From UBA5109 sp964606735 (lineage in GTDB: Bacteria > Pseudomonadota > Gammaproteobacteria > Pseudomonadales > Pseudohongiellaceae): a stretch of DNA of 64,000 nt. Below, one piece after another: positions 60,686-64,000 of this stretch (its first letter is position 1; each line of letters starts with the position of its first letter). The notes below the pieces were generated by a model. It ran no database searches and was not told where the DNA came from. It saw only the letters and a list, made by a program, of their open reading frames with translations. Location: contig CAZSHI010000003.1 of NCBI GenBank assembly GCA_964606735.1, forward strand, positions 75,753-139,752, read 5' to 3'. Made by a program: the position numbers and the translations under genes.

Positions 60686-61474
60686 ATGAGTACTTTTTAC
60701 AGCAGTTCAATGCGACGGATCATTTTTCTCTGTGTGCTTGCTGGCTTGAGTTTGCAGGCTATTGCTCAGGATAACACTGATCACCGCTACACCAGCGAAG
60801 CCATCCAGACCGGCCTGCGTATCTATTCACAACAATGTGCACTGTGCCATGGCCCACAGGGCGACATGATTGATGAAATCAATCTGCGAACCGGCCAATT
60901 TCGTACTGTGCAGTCAGATGATGATATCCGGCAGATTGTTGTCAGCGGCCTTTCGGAGGGACGAATGCCTCCCTTTAATACCCTGAGCAATGAGGAGCTC
61001 AGCGGCATTGTTGCCTATATCAGAGCCGGTTTTGATCCCTTTGGTGAGGCCATCAGAATCGGTGACCCGGTCAGGGGCAAGGCCTTGTTTGAAGGTCGGG
61101 GGGAGTGTGCAAACTGTCACCGCATCAATGGAGTCGGCCCCCGGACTGCGCCGGATTTAAGCTCCATTGGCCTGACGCGCAGCCCGGCAAGTTTACAACT
61201 TAACATCACTGACCCTGCTGCTGCCCTGCTTCCCATTAACCGCCCGGTGCGTATCGTCACGCTTGATGAATCCACCATCACCGGACGCCGCCTGAATGAA
61301 GACACCTATTCCATCCAGTTGATTGATGCTGACGGCCAACTGCGCTCTATCAGAAAAGCGGATATCGCAACCTATGAGATCAGCGAAAGGCCCAGTAAAG
61401 CACCAACGACGCTGAGCAGTGATGAGGTGGCAGATATTGTGGGATACCTGCTCAGCCTGCGAGGATTGCAATGA
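60686..61474 (+). CDS. Periplasmic di-heme cytochrome c, PQQ partner
   Basis: A 262-residue protein with a signal peptide (to about residue 27) and two heme motifs, C51-ALC-H55 and C141-ANC-H145, with likely Met ligands in GRMPPFN and the second domain. A C-terminal part (about 190-262) resembles the heme-associated domain seen in some membrane-bound dehydrogenase cytochromes. It overlaps the PQQ dehydrogenase gene by four bases, so it is its natural electron acceptor. The start at 60686 gives a proper signal peptide; a TTG overlapping the preceding gene is less likely. Confidence 0.87.
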   Translation: MSTFYSSSMRRIIFLCVLAGLSLQAIAQDNTDHRYTSEAIQTGLRIYSQQCALCHGPQGDMIDEINLRTGQFRTVQSDDDIRQIVVSGLSEGRMPPFNTLSNEELSGIVAYIRAGFDPFGEAIRIGDPVRGKALFEGRGECANCHRINGVGPRTAPDLSSIGLTRSPASLQLNITDPAAALLPINRPVRIVTLDESTITGRRLNEDTYSIQLIDADGQLRSIRKADIATYEISERPSKAPTTLSSDEVADIVGYLLSLRGLQ

Positions 61475-63135
61475 ATTTCAACTTGAAAAAAATCATACGA
61501 AATGGGGCTATTGCCTCTGTGGCCTGCCTCTTGAGTCTGCAAACGCTGGCTCAGGTTCCTTACGAGCGCATCCTGAATGCCAGTTCAGAACCAGAGAACT
61601 GGCTGACCTATAACGGTGGCTATATGAGCCAGCGCTACAGCCTGCTCGAGCAGATTACACCCGATAATGTGACGGGGCTTGAGCTGCAGTGGGTCCTGCA
61701 AAATCAGGTCTTCGGGGCCTGGCAATCCAGCCCGCTGATTGTTGATGGCATCATGTATCTCACTGAACGACCGAATATCATCATGGCGGTGGACGCCATA
61801 AGCGGCAGGGTTTTCTGGAAATACCGCCATATCCCTGCTGACAATGCCCAGGTCTGCTGTGGTGCCAATAACCGGGGAGTTGCCATTCTCGATGATAAAG
61901 TCTTCATGGGTACGCTGGATGCCAAACTGGTCGCAGTGGACCGTATCAATGGTGCTCCGCTGTGGGAAGCTGTCGTTGGTGATGTTGATCTGGCCTATTC
62001 CATTACCATGGCGCCACTGGTTATCAAGGATAAAGTACTGGTTGGTGTCGGCGGCGGTGAGTTTGGCATTCGCGGTTTTGTGGCAGCCTATGATGCCGAA
62101 ACCGGTGAAGAAGCCTGGAAAACCTATACCATCCCGGGGCCCGGTGAACCCGGCCATGACACCTGGGAAGGCGATGACTGGGAACATGGCGGCGCGCCCG
62201 TGTGGATTACCGGCTCTTATGATGCCGAACTGAATCTGACTTACTGGGGGGTTGGTAATCCGGGGCCCGACTGGAATGCTGCCCAGCGTCCCGGTGATAA
62301 CCTCTACTCGGACTCTGTAATCGCGCTGAATCCGGATACCGGCGAGTTGGTCTGGCATTTCCAGTTTACCCCCAATGACGGTTACGACTACGATTCCGTG
62401 CAGGTCCCTGTCTTGGCCGACATCAACTGGCGTGGGGCCCCCCGCAAGCTCATGATGTGGGCCAACCGGAATGGCTATTTTTATGTGCTGGATCGTAGCA
62501 ATGGAGAATTTCTGGAAGGCAAGCCATTCGTTCGCGTCAACTGGTCGAGCGGCCTGGATGAAAATGGCCGGCCTATCCCGACACCACAGCCACTGGGTTC
62601 GCCTACCTATCCAGGCAATCAGGGTGGCACCAACTGGTATCCACCTTCCTTCAGTCCTAGAACGGAACTGTTTTATTTCAGTGCCTGGGAAGACTATGGC
62701 TCCATCTATATGCCGGAGGAGTCCGAGTATGTTCCTGGTCGTCTGTTTCTTGGCGGCGGCTTCACGGTTGTTGCCCCCACTGACAATTCACCCACGGTCG
62801 GCATCGGCCGTACCAATCCGATTAACACATGGACCAGTGAAGTTGGGCATGCCTCCCTGAAAGCCATGGATCCACAAACCGGAGAAGAAGTCTGGTCCTA
62901 TGATCAGTTCGATGTCAGCGATAGCGGCATGCTGACCACAGCTACCGATTTATTATTCACCGGTGGCCGTGAAGGCTTTTTCCATGCCATTGATGCCCGC
63001 ACAGGCGATTTACTCTGGCATGTCGGACTGGGCGGACAGATCGTGATGGCACCCGTCACCTTCATGGTTGATGGCGTGCAGTATGTATCGGTGATTTCAG
63101 GCAATTCACTGTTCACCTTTGCACTGGGTGAATAA
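61471..63135 (+). CDS. PQQ-dependent alcohol dehydrogenase, probable lanthanide type
   Basis: A 554-residue quinoprotein, about 50 residues shorter than methanol dehydrogenase large subunits. Signal peptide to about residue 28. It has the vicinal Cys pair C129-C130 (QVCCGANNRG), the propeller repeats (DPQTGEEVWSY, DARTGDLLWHV), and the metal-site region with D306-Y307-D308 in NDGYDYDSVQ. In XoxF-type enzymes the extra Asp of this D-x-D pattern binds the lanthanide, whereas calcium enzymes have Ala there. It lacks a fused heme domain; electrons go to the overlapping cytochrome. No PQQ biosynthesis gene is nearby. The alcohol substrate is unknown. Confidence 0.9.
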   Translation: MNFNLKKIIRNGAIASVACLLSLQTLAQVPYERILNASSEPENWLTYNGGYMSQRYSLLEQITPDNVTGLELQWVLQNQVFGAWQSSPLIVDGIMYLTERPNIIMAVDAISGRVFWKYRHIPADNAQVCCGANNRGVAILDDKVFMGTLDAKLVAVDRINGAPLWEAVVGDVDLAYSITMAPLVIKDKVLVGVGGGEFGIRGFVAAYDAETGEEAWKTYTIPGPGEPGHDTWEGDDWEHGGAPVWITGSYDAELNLTYWGVGNPGPDWNAAQRPGDNLYSDSVIALNPDTGELVWHFQFTPNDGYDYDSVQVPVLADINWRGAPRKLMMWANRNGYFYVLDRSNGEFLEGKPFVRVNWSSGLDENGRPIPTPQPLGSPTYPGNQGGTNWYPPSFSPRTELFYFSAWEDYGSIYMPEESEYVPGRLFLGGGFTVVAPTDNSPTVGIGRTNPINTWTSEVGHASLKAMDPQTGEEVWSYDQFDVSDSGMLTTATDLLFTGGREGFFHAIDARTGDLLWHVGLGGQIVMAPVTFMVDGVQYVSVISGNSLFTFALGE

Positions 63136-63275
63136 TTGACTCTAAGATCACGCGTCAATGGGATTCCTGCGACGTCCATTTCGCACGAGCCTTGATTTAA
63201 CACATTGCACAAGCCCAGCGGCAGGTATATGGTATGGGCGAGTCTGGCTAATTTATTGCCGCCCGGGTCTTTATC

Positions 63276-64000
63276 ATGACAGGGATGAAATACAGCCTAA
63301 AAATACTGTTCAGTCTGCTACTTTTTGTAGCCGCCCTTCCTTTGTTTCCACAAACTGCCCCGAATAACACCATTCATGTCCTGCGTATTGACGGCGCAAT
63401 TGGTCCTGCCAGCAGTGAATTCATTGTTGGCGGTATTGAAGCAGCGCAGTCTCAGGCCAAAGCCCTCATCATCGAGATGGATACTCCGGGCGGCCTGGAC
63501 CTTGCCATGCGTGACATGATTCAGGCCATTCTCGAATCGGACATTCCGGTCATCACCTATGTCAGCCCGCAGGGTTCTCGGGCCGCCAGCGCCGGCACCT
63601 ATATTCTCTATGCCAGCCATGTGGCTGCCATGGCACCAGCGACCAATCTGGGTGCAGCAACACCGGTACAGATAGCGGCACCAGGCATTGGAGAAACCCC
63701 TGAAGAGCCGGAAGCGGAAGCCGGTGAAAGCCCGTCAACTGCCATGGAGCGTAAAATTATCAATGATGCCCGTGCCTACATCAGAGGACTTGCCGAACTG
63801 CGTGGCCGCAATGCTGAATGGGCAGAAATGGCTGTGGTGGAAGCTGCATCGCTGTCAGCCACTGAAGCACTTGCGATGAACGTGGTTGATATTGTTGCCA
63901 CGGATATTAACGACTTGCTGGTTCAACTGGATGGCAGAAGCATCAGCATCAAGGATCAAGAACTGATTCTTGATACCAGCGGCGTCCAGCTACAGAACAT
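63276..64000 (+). CDS. NfeD/ClpP-class serine protease, 5' part
   Basis: The first 241 residues of a protein continuing past the right edge. After a signal-anchor (about 8-24), IHVLRIDGAIGPASSEFI begins a ClpP-like crotonase fold. The likely nucleophile S105 lies in SRAASAGTYI, and a candidate catalytic Lys is K160 (MERKII), as in the archaeal 1510-N (STOPP) protease, which uses a Ser-Lys dyad. An acidic insert (about 140-155) precedes it. The C-terminal NfeD domains are outside. Such membrane proteases cleave stomatin-like proteins; a stomatin gene would be expected just downstream. Confidence 0.85.
   Translation, partial: MTGMKYSLKILFSLLLFVAALPLFPQTAPNNTIHVLRIDGAIGPASSEFIVGGIEAAQSQAKALIIEMDTPGGLDLAMRDMIQAILESDIPVITYVSPQGSRAASAGTYILYASHVAAMAPATNLGAATPVQIAAPGIGETPEEPEAEAGESPSTAMERKIINDARAYIRGLAELRGRNAEWAEMAVVEAASLSATEALAMNVVDIVATDINDLLVQLDGRSISIKDQELILDTSGVQLQN

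Noticed and set aside
1..64000. tRNA, rRNA, CRISPR arrays, insertion sequences or prophage
   Set aside because: No cloverleaf-like blocks, regular spaced repeats, transposase-like proteins or phage structural genes were recognised by eye; covariance-model and IS searches would be the decisive test.

Overview
The window looks like a draft chromosome segment, possibly from a metagenome-assembled genome, of an aerobic, probably marine gammaproteobacterium with mid-range GC. Support comes from gene content: MlaA/MlaC, class III alcohol dehydrogenase, AsmA, a psp locus, ybgA-phr, a ZnuD-like TonB receptor, secreted peptidases, a sulfatase and a PQQ quinoprotein. A 100-base run of N at 4219-4318 is a scaffold join. 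I see no tRNA, rRNA, CRISPR array, insertion sequence or prophage.

Layout. 1-3.8 kb: edge-truncated SNase-like nuclease, ABC exporter, short basic protein, sigma-type GST, MtfA-like peptidase. 3.8-4.5 kb: DUF465 protein, then the ends of pspF and pspC on either side of the N run, so most of a phage-shock locus is missing from the assembly. 4.5-7.6 kb: 2OG oxygenase, MgtC, GNAT and RimK-like ATP-grasp ligase. 7.7-10.4 kb: class III alcohol dehydrogenase followed by a cysteine synthase-glutaredoxin fusion with two frameshifts and an amber codon. 10.4-18.4 kb: HupE/PpiC-type pair, AsmA, MlaA, MlaC, coiled-coil protein, CinA. 18.5-22.8 kb: DUF2721 protein, Nu-type GST, multicopper oxidase, AraC-GyrI regulator and a stand-alone GyrI copy.

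22.8-31.2 kb is the most coherent block. An ECF sigma factor and ChrR-like zinc-cupin anti-sigma face a five-gene lipid operon (NTF2-like, SDR, FAD oxidoreductase, DUF1365, cyclopropane-synthase-like methyltransferase) and lie next to a photolyase/YbgA pair. This matches the singlet-oxygen regulon of Rhodobacter and the gene types linked to methyl-branched and furan fatty acids. A TGATCC-N18-TAAT promoter-like element precedes the sigma gene.

31.2-40.5 kb holds two more sigma-70-family factors with probable partners (zf-HC2 anti-sigma; DUF3106 and short membrane or periplasmic proteins), an Abhydrolase_10-type protein, a nitroreductase, an EAL phosphodiesterase, a ZnuD-like receptor and its small His/CxxC partner. 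40.5-55.5 kb holds secreted or envelope enzymes (DUF4124-gluzincin protease, PepF-like M3, alpha/beta hydrolase, ApbE, sulfatase, M20), a heme-motif/beta-barrel fusion resembling Cyc2, a GAF gene interrupted by TAA, a methyltransferase, a Prx5-type peroxiredoxin, a PadR/HAAS pair with a palindromic operator, and a DUF3237 protein.

55.6-63.1 kb is an oxidative periplasmic cluster: an M28-like protein lacking the usual Glu-Glu motif, two copies of a DUF6152/companion-protein module around an unknown secreted protein, then a two-heme cytochrome c overlapping a PQQ dehydrogenase with an Asp-Tyr-Asp lanthanide-type signature. The window ends inside an NfeD/ClpP-class protease gene.
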